The position numbers and the translations under genes were made by a program. From Legionella nagasakiensis (lineage in GTDB: Bacteria; Pseudomonadota; Gammaproteobacteria; Legionellales; Legionellaceae): a DNA stretch of 64,000 bases. Within the stretch, counting starts at the first letter, position 1. Each line of letters starts with the position of its first letter. Below are positions 16,475-25,400 of this stretch, piece after piece. The notes beneath the pieces were generated by a model, which did not search any database, had not been told where the DNA came from, and saw nothing but the letters and a program-made list of their open reading frames with translations. The stretch lies in contig NZ_CAAAID010000005.1 in the NCBI RefSeq assembly GCF_900639915.1, positions 1 to 64,000 of the forward strand, in the 5' to 3' direction.

Positions 16475-17521
16475 ATGCCAAGTCCTTATACAAGAAAAAT
16501 TCTCAATGTATTATCAGAACATAGAAGAATTCCTAAAGATGGAAGGGAAACGCTTAGTGTAACCGAGTTTTCAAGTAAAATCATTGCAACGGTAGATGCA
16601 ATGGTAGAGCGAAGTGAAACAATACGAATCGTTATGCCTGCGTTTCCAGAAAAAGCCCCCGTTAGAGGAAAGACATTGAGCGACTCCCCGGATATGGCTG
16701 AATTAGTTTCTTTGAAACATTTGAATAATATCTGTCAGAGCATAGCAGCTGTTTATCCTTCAGGAGCTGAAGTTGTTATTTACACAGATGGATTTGCATT
16801 TGAAGATGTATTTCCCGATATTCATACTAGAGAAAAACGCGAACATTACCTATCAGAATTAGCGGATATGATCGAGAGAAATCATTTAAGCAATATAAAA
16901 ATTGTTAACCTATCAGGTATTGTTGATTTAAACGAGTATGCAGAAACTGATGCCAGTTTCGCAGAGCGAGTTAGAAAGCCTAAAACTCACGCGGATATTG
17001 ATAGTCTCAATTTATACCGCGGTGAAATTCGATTTTTTACAACGGAATTAAGCATGGCTTACCCGGATAGATCCACTTCACGAATAAAAAAGGATGCTGC
17101 TATTATTGCGCGTGGTGTGGCACGTATGAGTGCTGCACTTAGTAATTATCTATCAATGATTGAACCCGAAGCACTTCGTTTATCGTGCCACCCTAAAACA
17201 GTAGATTCTGACAAAATCGGCATATGGTTTAACGAGGATCATTCGCCGGGTGGTACCCCATGGCATAATGCAGCTATTTTTGAAATCCAGAAAACGAGTA
17301 ATAAATGCGTTGTATCTTTTATGAAAGCATCTGAAGCAGCAGAGAAAGGATTCATCTTAAAAGAAGATAAAAAGGGAAGGCCCAGCCATTTTGTATCAGA
17401 GGATGTATTCCGTCATGCTTGTACATTACAATCTTTTTTCAGGCGTGTTCACGCCACCCGATTAAAATCAGTGCTGCATGAGAAAGAGGCTGAACTAACT
17501 GGCCATATACCATCCAGATAG
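16475..17521 (+). CDS. Isonitrile (isocyanide) synthase, PvcA/Dit1 family
   Basis: A 348-residue protein from the ATG at 16475 (ribosome site AGAGG 8 bases upstream; the longer frame from 16409 has none). It matches the pyoverdine/dityrosine biosynthesis family (PF05141): MPAFPEKAPVRGKTLSDSPD near residue 50, YPSGAEVVIYTDGFAFEDVF, SMAYPDRSTSRIKKDAAII and CHPKT. PvcA-type enzymes convert the amino group of Tyr or Trp to an isonitrile using ribulose-5-phosphate. The usual partner, a PvcB-type Fe/2-oxoglutarate oxygenase, is absent nearby; neighbours are unrelated. It may use a distant partner or make a free amino-acid isonitrile. A perfect inverted repeat follows at 17548-17580. Confidence 0.82.
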   Translation: MPSPYTRKILNVLSEHRRIPKDGRETLSVTEFSSKIIATVDAMVERSETIRIVMPAFPEKAPVRGKTLSDSPDMAELVSLKHLNNICQSIAAVYPSGAEVVIYTDGFAFEDVFPDIHTREKREHYLSELADMIERNHLSNIKIVNLSGIVDLNEYAETDASFAERVRKPKTHADIDSLNLYRGEIRFFTTELSMAYPDRSTSRIKKDAAIIARGVARMSAALSNYLSMIEPEALRLSCHPKTVDSDKIGIWFNEDHSPGGTPWHNAAIFEIQKTSNKCVVSFMKASEAAEKGFILKEDKKGRPSHFVSEDVFRHACTLQSFFRRVHATRLKSVLHEKEAELTGHIPSR

Positions 17522-17547
17522 TGATTTATGATATTCAGCAAGATTAT

Positions 17548-17580
17548 ATGTAATTACTCTCTTTAAGAGAGTAATTACAT
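17548..17580. terminator. Perfect 16-bp inverted repeat between convergent genes
   Basis: Arms at 17548-17563 and 17565-17580 pair perfectly around a single T. It lies 27 bases after the isonitrile synthase stop and 20 bases beyond the end of the convergent secreted-protein gene. There is no T-run on either side, so as a terminator it is atypical. With a one-base centre it is also cruciform- or operator-like. Confidence 0.5.
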
Positions 17581-17599
17581 GCGAGTACTGGCCAATGCA

Positions 17600-18292
17600 T
17601 CAACCAGATGTCGTGCAAGCTGGTTGGCAAAAATTGGCTAATGGTGACTCTTTCTTTAAAAGTTTAATTAAGTTACAGCAGCTTATTGTTATATCATATT
17701 CACAGGCTCTGATGACGTGGGGATATTCTTGTCTTATTATTAACTGCCCCTGCTCAATAAAAAATTGAACATAAAGATCAGAGCTTGCCTTCTGAGTAAA
17801 TAAATCATTACAATCCTTTGATAGACTGGGTTTTTGCTTAATAAACTGCTCTCTTATTAGTTTTTTGAGCTGTTTTTCATTGCGGCCCTCTTTCAACAAT
17901 TCTATTCTTTTTGCAGTGTTTAAATCATAAGTAGAATACAAAATAGCTGAATCTGGATAAGGGCCTGCACAATAAATATCTACATTGCTTGTAAAGCTTA
18001 GTAAGTGCTTTGATGAGTATTTTAACTGCACCACGCTTTTGGAGTGCATTTTATGTTTATTGGTGGGATCGGCAGAACACAATTTATCAGAAATCATATC
18101 TTGATATAAAAGACGATTAGCAGCTTCACGACGTTGAGTGCCAAGTGTTTTACCTAGCTCTATATACTCTAGATTGAATTGGCCTCGTTCATCATTGCCT
18201 CGTATCTTTTTGATTGATATCTGAGGTTGCGACCATGCCAGATTTGAAAAAATCAGCAAACTACAAACGACCGTTAATATGTATTGCATCAT
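17600..18292 (-). CDS. Secreted protein, DUF3298/RsiV-like fold
   Basis: A 230-residue protein with a clear signal peptide (residues 1-21, cleavage after NLAWS). The body has the sequence rhythm of the DUF4163/DUF3298 pair found in RsiV and PdaC: an N-terminal strand region, then YSTYDLNTAKRIELLKEG followed by LIREQF, as in the DUF3298 'fixed phrase' of a Y-x-FD-hydrophobic strand and helix. Several cysteines (at least seven) suggest disulfides in the periplasm. Function unknown. Some relatives bind lysozyme. It stands alone on the minus strand. Confidence 0.55.
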   Translation of the reverse strand: MMQYILTVVCSLLIFSNLAWSQPQISIKKIRGNDERGQFNLEYIELGKTLGTQRREAANRLLYQDMISDKLCSADPTNKHKMHSKSVVQLKYSSKHLLSFTSNVDIYCAGPYPDSAILYSTYDLNTAKRIELLKEGRNEKQLKKLIREQFIKQKPSLSKDCNDLFTQKASSDLYVQFFIEQGQLIIRQEYPHVIRACEYDITISCCNLIKLLKKESPLANFCQPACTTSG

Positions 18293-18397
18293 GTATCCTT
18301 TAATTTTGAGTATTTTGATGAATACTTATATCTTGTTTAACGCATATTCATTGCAAAATAAACCGATATGGTTAATATTTGATTAAAAAGGAATTTT

Positions 18398-18802
18398 ATG
18401 AAAAAGCCAAAAATGATAGGGATTAATCATGTTGCGCTTGAAGTAGGTGATATTGAAGAAGCTTTGGTATTTTATGGAAAGATTTTTGAATTTATTATAC
18501 GTCATAAAGATAAGTCCCACGCATTCATTGATTTAGGCGATCAATTTTTTGCGCTCATGCAAAGAGACAAAAAATATATTGATGATATTCGCCATTTTGG
18601 TTTAGTTGTTGATAATCGAGAACATGTTAGAAAACTGGCAGAGAAAGCTGGCGCCACATTGTTGGAAGGAAAGTTTTTAGATTTTCTTGACCCATGGGGT
18701 AACCGCATACAGGTTGTTGAATACGCTGATATTCAATTTACTAAAACTTCAGACATACTCAAGAAAATGGGGTTGAACGTAGGAAAAAATAAGAGAAATT
18801 AA
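18398..18802 (+). CDS. VOC/glyoxalase-family protein
   Basis: A 134-residue vicinal oxygen chelate protein (PF00903). INHVALEVGDIEEALVFYGK opens the first beta-alpha-beta3 module with a metal-ligand His, and IRHFGLVVDNREHVRKLAEK opens the second, with FLDPWGNRIQVVEY closing it (ligand Glu). It is probably a metal-dependent lyase, dioxygenase or binding protein; substrate not inferable. The ATG at 18398 has AAAAAGGAA upstream. Cytoplasmic, monocistronic. Confidence 0.82.
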   Translation: MKKPKMIGINHVALEVGDIEEALVFYGKIFEFIIRHKDKSHAFIDLGDQFFALMQRDKKYIDDIRHFGLVVDNREHVRKLAEKAGATLLEGKFLDFLDPWGNRIQVVEYADIQFTKTSDILKKMGLNVGKNKRN

Positions 18803-18876
18803 AGAAGCTTCAGGAAAAGTCTCATTTTATATTCCAAATTTCCTAACTTATATTGTCGATAAAACTAAACATAATA

Positions 18877-18914
18877 AACAGCCAGAAATTCCTAGGAATT
18901 TATATGGCCGTTTA
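18877..18914. terminator. Long imperfect palindrome after the VOC gene
   Basis: AAACaGCC ... GGCcGTTT flank a perfect 16-base palindrome AAATTCCTAGGAATTT at 18886-18901. It lies between convergent genes and could form a hairpin in either transcript. No T-run follows, so termination is only plausible. Confidence 0.35.
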
Positions 18915-18967
18915 GTTATAGGGTAAAAATTGGTAGACCACAATTCAATTGCTCTTCTGAGCCATGA

Positions 18968-19183
18968 TTATTTGCTGTGTGATGTTCCATCTTGGCAGGT
19001 GCAAGTACCGCTACGTTTTTCAATATCGATTACACAGGATTTAAACCCATTGTGTCGACTACAAAAATGCTCACATCTTTTGGTTTGCTGAGTGTTGCAC
19101 TCTTTGGTTTCATCGGCAAACGCGGCTGCTGGATTAAAACATAATATGAAGCTAAGTGTTATGGTTAAAGATCTGATAAACAT
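18968..19183 (-). CDS. Small secreted Cys-rich protein (71 aa)
   Basis: A signal peptide (residues 1-23, ending AAAFA) is followed by a mature part of about 48 residues holding seven cysteines, including CEHFC (CX3C) and CTC. The composition suggests a disulfide-stabilised periplasmic or secreted peptide. I do not recognise a family. A similar small protein with twin CX3C motifs is encoded at 28406-28630. The ribosome site GGAGAAAAAA precedes the ATG on the minus strand. Confidence 0.6.
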   Translation of the reverse strand: MFIRSLTITLSFILCFNPAAAFADETKECNTQQTKRCEHFCSRHNGFKSCVIDIEKRSGTCTCQDGTSHSK

Positions 19184-19362
19184 TTTTTTCTCCTATTTTA
19201 TGGTTATTATTTGGTAGATAGAATATTTTTATCATTATAATAGATTTTAAAGAATTATTTTTAGCTGATTATTCAGCGTTTATGTATGGATTTATATATC
19301 TGGTTTAGAGAGCATTTACAGGACTTACGCCATTGTTCAATAAACGTCGACAAGGAGAAAAC

Positions 19363-19809
19363 ATGTTAGATCGCCTGTTTCCCCGTATACTGAATAATAA
19401 TTATCAAGGTTATGCCATTGCTAAATGGGTCTTTTATTTAATTACCTTGATGACCATTGTTCGTAGTTTACTTCATATGTTTCTTCCGGATGGCGGGGCA
19501 CAAAGTATTGCTACGATTCCACTCAATACGTTTACCCAAGATGGTGCGGCCACAGTTATCTTAATCTTTGCTTTATGGGGTTCTTCTCAACTTCTGATGG
19601 CGTTTGTCTATCTGGTTGTGATTTGGCGTTATCAGACATGGATTCCTTTTATGTACTTGCTGATTTTTTTAGAATACAGCTTTCGTATGTTCTTCATGCA
19701 TATCAAACCTATCCATATTACTGGCACTGCACCTGGTCATGTAGCAGATTATGCGATGGTACCCCTAGCATTGGTGATGTTGGTTTTATCTCTTCACCGG
19801 AAACATTAA
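19363..19809 (+). CDS. Four-helix membrane protein, unknown function
   Basis: The ATG at 19363 has a strong ribosome site (AAGGAG, 6 bases upstream), giving 148 residues; the longer frame from 19333 would put the site inside the coding region. Four hydrophobic segments are visible, at about 15-38, 65-90, 95-110 and 130-145. Polar loops include FLPDGGAQSIATIPLNTF. No recognised motif. Probably an inner-membrane protein. Confidence 0.6.
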   Translation: MLDRLFPRILNNNYQGYAIAKWVFYLITLMTIVRSLLHMFLPDGGAQSIATIPLNTFTQDGAATVILIFALWGSSQLLMAFVYLVVIWRYQTWIPFMYLLIFLEYSFRMFFMHIKPIHITGTAPGHVADYAMVPLALVMLVLSLHRKH

Positions 19810-19830
19810 GAAGTAACGATAATAGAAACA

Positions 19831-20340
19831 TTATTTATTCTTACCAAGCCATTTCATGATATCCTCTAACAAAATTAATATTGCTGTTGTAGAAAAGAAA
19901 ATACCATAAGTGAAAGGGACTGTTTGATAGGCCCGCAAAACTTGTAACCATTCTGGTTTGTTCGTTGGTATCCATATTATGGGAATCATAAATCCCAGGA
20001 GGGTAATGAAGGTCAAGGCAACGAAACGAATAAATAATCGTGGAATTTTTCGCTTACTAACGCCATAAATGACTGCTGAAATAACAAGAATGCCTGAAAT
20101 GATACTAATGATATTGGCTGAGCGAAAATCCAAAAAGCGAAACAGTTCTTCCTCTAACTGGATCGAAAAAACAGGGTGACCAACAAACTGTAGTGCTATA
20201 TTGCTGATGAGTACCACTATACACAACATAAATGGCAATATAATCCATTTATTCTTTAACAGTAATGAATACCCGTCAAGAAAAAACCATATGATTGGCC
20301 AAAGAACAATCCCTGCTGAGTAAATTAATATGATACTCAT
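19831..20340 (-). CDS. Multi-pass membrane protein, unknown function
   Basis: A 169-residue protein with five hydrophobic segments. Basic residues after helices 3 and 4 (VSKRKIPRLFIRF) suggest the cytoplasmic side. No motif that I recognise. It converges with the four-helix membrane protein gene, with 21 bases between them. The ATG at 20340 has AGGATAGCAC upstream, a weak ribosome site. Confidence 0.55.
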   Translation of the reverse strand: MSIILIYSAGIVLWPIIWFFLDGYSLLLKNKWIILPFMLCIVVLISNIALQFVGHPVFSIQLEEELFRFLDFRSANIISIISGILVISAVIYGVSKRKIPRLFIRFVALTFITLLGFMIPIIWIPTNKPEWLQVLRAYQTVPFTYGIFFSTTAILILLEDIMKWLGKNK

Positions 20341-20461
20341 TGTGCTATCCTAAATTGCAGTCATTCAAACTCGATTTGACCCTAGTCAATTTGAATTGTT
20401 ATAGATAATCAATTCAAGATTCCTCCAATTTGATATTTGGCAAAAAACCTGTTCATGTACA

Positions 20462-20521
20462 TTAAAAAGAGACGTGCTTCTCAGTACCACCAGCAGCGCC
20501 TTGGGTTAAGCTCTGATTATC
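20462..20521 (-). pseudogene. Leftover Gly-Gly core-like tail downstream of the NHLP precursor
   Basis: In the frame shifted by one relative to the NHLP precursor, and overlapping its last 16 bases, the minus strand reads DNQSLTQGAAGGTEKHVSF then a stop at 20462-20464. SLTQ-x-AAGGT resembles the end of a double-glycine leader (compare EELNQVTGGG of the intact gene) plus a short core. It has no start codon of its own. It may be the remnant of a second precursor or of an alternative core lost by frameshift. Confidence 0.3.
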
Positions 20522-20904
20522 TCACTTAAATAAAGATGGTCAGTCCAATTGGATCCAGTCCGCCCCCAAGTCGGGTCTATGCCACCTCCTGTGACTTGAT
20601 TTAGTTCCTCAACAGAAACCCCGCGAACCGGTACGAATAAAATCAACTTGCCGCTCTCGCTTGCTGCGTCGGAAGTGTCAGTAACGACTTTAATATTCAC
20701 ATTGGAGACGATGTTCAAATTTGCTTCGTTGAGAGCCTGAATGGGATGCTGTTTTAGATGTTGTAAATAATCTTTATCTTTTTGAGCTTTTTCGATGACG
20801 CTTTTAAGTCGGGATTGAAATAGTTTTTCATCCGTTAACGTGGTTATATCGTGCAGCTTAATCGGTTTTTTAACATCTTGTTCAGATGCCTTAGTTTTCT
20901 TCAT
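20506..20904 (-). CDS. NHLP-type RiPP precursor peptide with Gly-Gly cleavage site
   Basis: The ATG at 20902-20904 has a GGAG ribosome site and gives 132 residues; the longer frame adds an unrelated stretch. After a charged start, residues of about 40-105 match the nitrile-hydratase-like leader peptide: KDYLQHLKQHPIQALNEANL, then VNIKVV, ILFVPV and VSVEELNQVTGGG. The peptide would be cut after Gly-Gly by a C39-type exporter protease. The 24-25 residue core (IDPTWGRTGSNWTDH...) has Thr, Ser and Trp but no Cys, so thiazoles are excluded. No modifying enzyme or C39 exporter is visible in this window, so the precursor is an orphan or uses distant enzymes. Confidence 0.72.
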   Translation of the reverse strand: MKKTKASEQDVKKPIKLHDITTLTDEKLFQSRLKSVIEKAQKDKDYLQHLKQHPIQALNEANLNIVSNVNIKVVTDTSDAASESGKLILFVPVRGVSVEELNQVTGGGIDPTWGRTGSNWTDHLYLSEIIRA

Positions 20905-21187
20905 AGCTTTCTCCAAATAATTGCTTCCTATAAAACCTGAGCTTGGAGCAAACAAGAGGGTGCCCTGATTTCAGAAAATTTTAGTTGTTTTTATAGTAAA
21001 TATTAGACTACTTGATTTCATTTGAGAAATTTATGGACGGATAAGATGGTTGCTTAAAATAAGAAGAGAAAGGTAGTAAGAGGTAACCCACCGAATTTAC
21101 AATGAATGCAGACTAGGAATTTCCTAATAAGACGCTTGTTGCATAGTTAGTTGAAGACGATATTTTTTATTTACAGATAAAAGGGCT

Positions 21188-21637
21188 TCAATAATCATGC
21201 ATGACAATAGAAAGACTTTGAATTAAAAAAAGAGAGGTGGAGCCTTTAATCAGGCTTGCTGGAACAATCTGAAGAGAAAAATGCATTGTGAGAGACAGTT
21301 CTGGGATATTAAAAGATTGATTTACTCGCCAACATTGGGACAATCCGCAATCATTATTGGGTACTACCGTAGGTGAGGTCAGTGGTTGTGGATGTAAAGT
21401 TAGTTTTTTTTCATTGATCTCAACGCGTCTATTAAGCAAAAATTGATGCATGGGCCCCCAGGCTCCTGGAAGATAATTTTTGCGTACGGCCTTAATTTCA
21501 GCAGGTGTGTCCTTATAACTGGCTGAAAGTGTCTCCATTAATATGTGCTGAGCCCAATCCCCAATCGTTGTCATATCATCCGCATGGGCATAGGAAAAAA
21601 CGAAAACGATCAAGATAGCCAATTTAATACGCATCAT
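21188..21637 (-). CDS. IcmL/DotI-like periplasmic protein
   Basis: A 149-residue protein with a signal peptide (cleavage after YAHA, residue about 19). The mature part resembles the C-terminal periplasmic domain of the DotI/IcmL/TraM family (PF11393): DWAQHILMETLSASYKD, then VRKNYLPGAW, FLLNRRVEINEKKLTLHPQP and a late beta-rich part with two cysteines. Legionella genomes carry several small IcmL-like proteins outside the dot/icm loci; their role is unknown. It lies between the NHLP precursor and a decayed gene on the same strand. It lacks the N-terminal membrane anchor of true DotI. Confidence 0.5.
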   Translation of the reverse strand: MMRIKLAILIVFVFSYAHADDMTTIGDWAQHILMETLSASYKDTPAEIKAVRKNYLPGAWGPMHQFLLNRRVEINEKKLTLHPQPLTSPTVVPNNDCGLSQCWRVNQSFNIPELSLTMHFSLQIVPASLIKGSTSLFLIQSLSIVMHDY

Positions 21638-21694
21638 TCAATCCTGTTATTTAAAATGCATTTAAAAAGTAGAGGCCTGTTGTTTAATTTTAGA

Positions 21695-22284
21695 TTAAAA
21701 AATATAAGCTATGGGTTTATTTTTAATAAATTTATTCTTTTTGCTCTTTCCTGTGAATTTTTGCGCCTTTTTCTTTGCGCCGTGTGATAATGCTAAGATC
21801 GCATTTTCTGAAATAGATCCGTAACTCATGGCAGAAATATTGATTAAAGAATTAGTGGTATAAGGACATTTGCAAGTTTCTCCAACGGTTATTGCATGGG
21901 CTTTTACTACATCGCGTTTTAGTACCGGAAAGGGAGAATCAACAAAATAAATGGTGTTGATTGGTCTGTGATCACGGGTTGTTCCAAATCCTATCGTAGT
22001 ATCCGTATTTTTTGCTGCCTCATATACCCACAAGTGTGCTCAGTACGATTGAATGGCAGCTCTTCGCGATCACGAGCATAAAAATATTGCCGGAAATAAA
22101 CTCCTAATGATTCAGCAATATAACGACCATAGCCAATGGTAGGGAAATTTCTTAATATCGTGTGCTCTTTTTACAATAGATTCCAATACCCTAGAAAGAT
22201 AATAAATATTAGAAGGCAGGTGATTAAAATAATAAAAAATAATGCGACAGGGCTTAAGTGAGATGAGAAATGATTGACGTTCAT
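21695..22284 (-). pseudogene. FMN-binding glutamate synthase-family protein, decayed
   Basis: From the ATG at 22282-22284 the minus strand reads MNVNHFSSHLSPVALFFIIL and a membrane helix, then an in-frame TAA. The frame resumes with KEHTILRNFPTIGYGRYIAE, RQYFYARDREELPFNR, then a one-base frameshift near 22030, then GFGTTRDHRP and INISAMSYGSISENAILALS in the final frame. This order matches membrane-anchored FMN-dependent glutamate synthase-like proteins (PF01645) of about 500 residues, but everything after the ALSxGAK segment is missing. Nonsense codon, frameshift and truncation together show a dead gene. Confidence 0.75.
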
Positions 22285-22425
22285 CCGTGGACATCCTTAA
22301 AAATAAAACCCCTTTGAATCAATGGTTATAAAAATCGATAGAAAGTACGTCTTTTAGATTTTCATTTTTCGGTGAGCATGATTGATTTAGTTTTTAAATG
22401 AGGATATTTCAATGTTCAATCGATA

Positions 22426-25400
22426 CTAGTTTGCTCCAGATTCAGATGAATGTTCTGTGGCTAGAAGCATGTACATCGCAGGCACAACAAATAAAGTGAA
22501 TAGTGTTCCAATTGCAATGCCGGAAGCAATAACTAGGCCAATGTTATAACGACTTACAGCCCCTGCACCAGTGGCCAAAATAAGTGGTACAACACCTAAA
22601 ACCATAGCGCCTGTGGTCATTAGAATTGGGCGAAGTCGTATGCTGGCAGCCATTTCTACTGACTCGCGCTTACTTTTTCCTTCTCGTTGCAAATCGTTGG
22701 CAAATTGTACGATCAAAATGCCGTGTTTACTGATCAGTCCGATTAAAGTAACCAGCCCAACTTCGGTGTATATATTAAGACTGGCACCGCCGATGGAGAG
22801 GCTGATAAAAATCATTGCACCGCAAATGGACATAGGCACACTGATTAATATGGTGAGTGGGTCACGAAAGCTTTCAAATAAGGCAGCCAGCGAGAGAAAA
22901 ATGATGATGAGAGCAAAGAAAAAGATCATGAAAAGAGCGGTATTTTCTTGTACAAATTGGCGAGATTGTCCAGCATAATCAATGGAATATCCTTGCGGGA
23001 GGATGTCTTGTGCCATTGCTTTCAAAGCGTTGAGCGCTTCACCCATAGTAATCCCAGGAAAGGGAACGCCCGATAAGGTGGCTGAGTTGAGTTGTTGGAA
23101 ATGGTTTAATGACTGGGGAACCACTTTTTTATCTAAGTAGGCAACGGTTGATAATGGGATGGAAGAGCCATTCGTTGCATTGAAATAATAATTTAATAGT
23201 TGTCCATCATTTTGACGCTTTTCTCGTGTGACTTGAGGAATGACTTGATAAGAACGGCCTGAATAATCAAAATAATTAATATAGGCTTGGCTTAAGGCGC
23301 CGCTTAATACACCGCTGATATCCAACATGGTAAGACCAAATTCTGCCAGCTTATTTCTATCCAGGATAATTTTTGTTTGAGCTTTATCGATTTTAAGATC
23401 GGTGTCCAGAAAGACAAAAAGGTTACTTTCGCGAGCCTTATCCATTAAAGCCTGATTGACTTCGTTAAGTCGCTCAAAAGAATCGGTCGTTCCAATAACA
23501 AATTGAATAGGAACGCCGCGAGCTCCCGGTAAGGGCGGTGGTTGAAAGGCTGCAATAATACCACCGGTAATTGTATCCAATTTTTTTTGCACAAGCGGCT
23601 GTAGCTCGTTGGAAGTTCTTGTGCGTTCATCCCATGGTTTGAGCCCCATGCCAATGAGGCTGGAATTCAGTCCACTAATGCCATCAAGCTGGAATATACG
23701 TTCGGTTTCAGGAAATGAGTTATAAATTTCCCTGACGGCATTGGAATAAAGTTGTGTTTGCGCAAGTGTGGCATTAGGGGCAGCGGTCAATTGTGAAATA
23801 ATAACCCCTTGATCTTCTTGCGGTGCTAATTCTGATTTAGACGTTGTATATAGAAAATAGATACTCAGTAAGATAATGATTGTGAAAACAATGGTGACGC
23901 TTAGTGAATTCAGTGATTCATGCAGTAAGCGTTGATAGGTTTGCTTCAAACGATCAAATTGCTTGTCAATAAATTCTAAAAAACGATGGTGATTATTATT
24001 TTGATGATGTGGTTGTTTTAACAGTTTGGAGCACATCATTGGTGATAGCGTTAATGCGATAATGGCTGACACGGTAACTGCTCCAGCTAACGTAAATGCA
24101 AATTCTGTAAATAACGCCCCAGTTAAACCACTCATAAATCCTATTGGTACATACACGGCAATGAGTACAATCGTAATAGCAATGATGGGATTGGCTAATT
24201 CACGAGCTCCCCGTAAGGCCGCATGAATTCGTGAGACGCCTTCTTCCATGTGTCGTTGAATGTTTTCAACGACAATAATGGCATCATCAACGACTAAGCC
24301 AATGGCTAAAACAAGGGCGAGCAACGTCAGCAAGTTGATGGAATATCCCAAGAGTAACATGATAAAAAAAGAACCAATCAATGACAAAGGAATCGCAACC
24401 AGTGGAATGACTACGGATCGCAATGTTCCTAAAAATAAAAAGGTAACCATCGTTACAATTGCCAAGGCTTCAGCCAGAGACTTAACGACTTCATAGATAG
24501 AACTGTTTACAAAGGCGGTTGAATCGTAAACAATTTTTGCGTGTAATCCTTCCGGCAGCTGACTTTGAATGTCAGGAAACATTTGTTTGACTTTATTGAT
24601 GACTTCTAAAAGATTTGCAGTCGGTGTTAAAAGAATCCCGATATAAACCGCTTTCTTTCCATTAAAGCTTACTGCGGTATCATAGTTTGTGGCCCCAAGT
24701 GATACATTGGCAATATCCTCCAATCGAATGATTGCGCCGTTTTGGGATTTGATGATCATTTTTCGAAATTGTTCAACGGTGGTCAGATTTGTGGTTGCCG
24801 CAAGATTGACAGTAAACATGCTACCGTCGGTGCGACCAGCAGCAGTAATGACGTCATTTCTCGCCAAGGCCTCTGCAATATCTTTCGTATTTAAACCAAA
24901 TCCCGCTAATTTTTCGGGGTCAACCCAAATCCGCATGGCAAACTGCCTATCGCCACGGAGTTCAGCCTGTTGTATGCCCTCGATGGCTTGTATTTTAGGT
25001 TGTACAACCCGTAAAAGATAATCCGTTACATGGTTTGTTTCGAGAATATCACTATAAAATCCAAGATACATGGCAGCAATGGTTTGCCCAATTTGTATGG
25101 TTATGACCGGGAGTTGGGTGTTGGGCGGTAATTGATTGAGTACAGCATTTACTTTAGTGCTGATATCGGATAGAGCCTTTTGTGCGTCATAATTCAAGCG
25201 TAAATAAATGGTGATTGTGCTGGCATTAGAATTGCTGCTGGAGGTCATGTAATCGATCCCATCTGCTTGCGCTATCGAATTTTCTAATGGCGTTGTGATA
25301 AATCCGGCAACAATAGAAGGGTCTGCACCAGTATAAGTTGTAGAGACGGTGACAACGGCGTTTTCGGTGTAAGGGTATTGTCGTACTGGTAATGAACTAA

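Noticed and set aside
22571-25021. Several plus-strand frames of 66-135 codons across the RND pump gene
   Set aside because: They are antisense shadows of a strongly conserved membrane protein gene; the hydrophobic code on one strand leaves open frames on the other.
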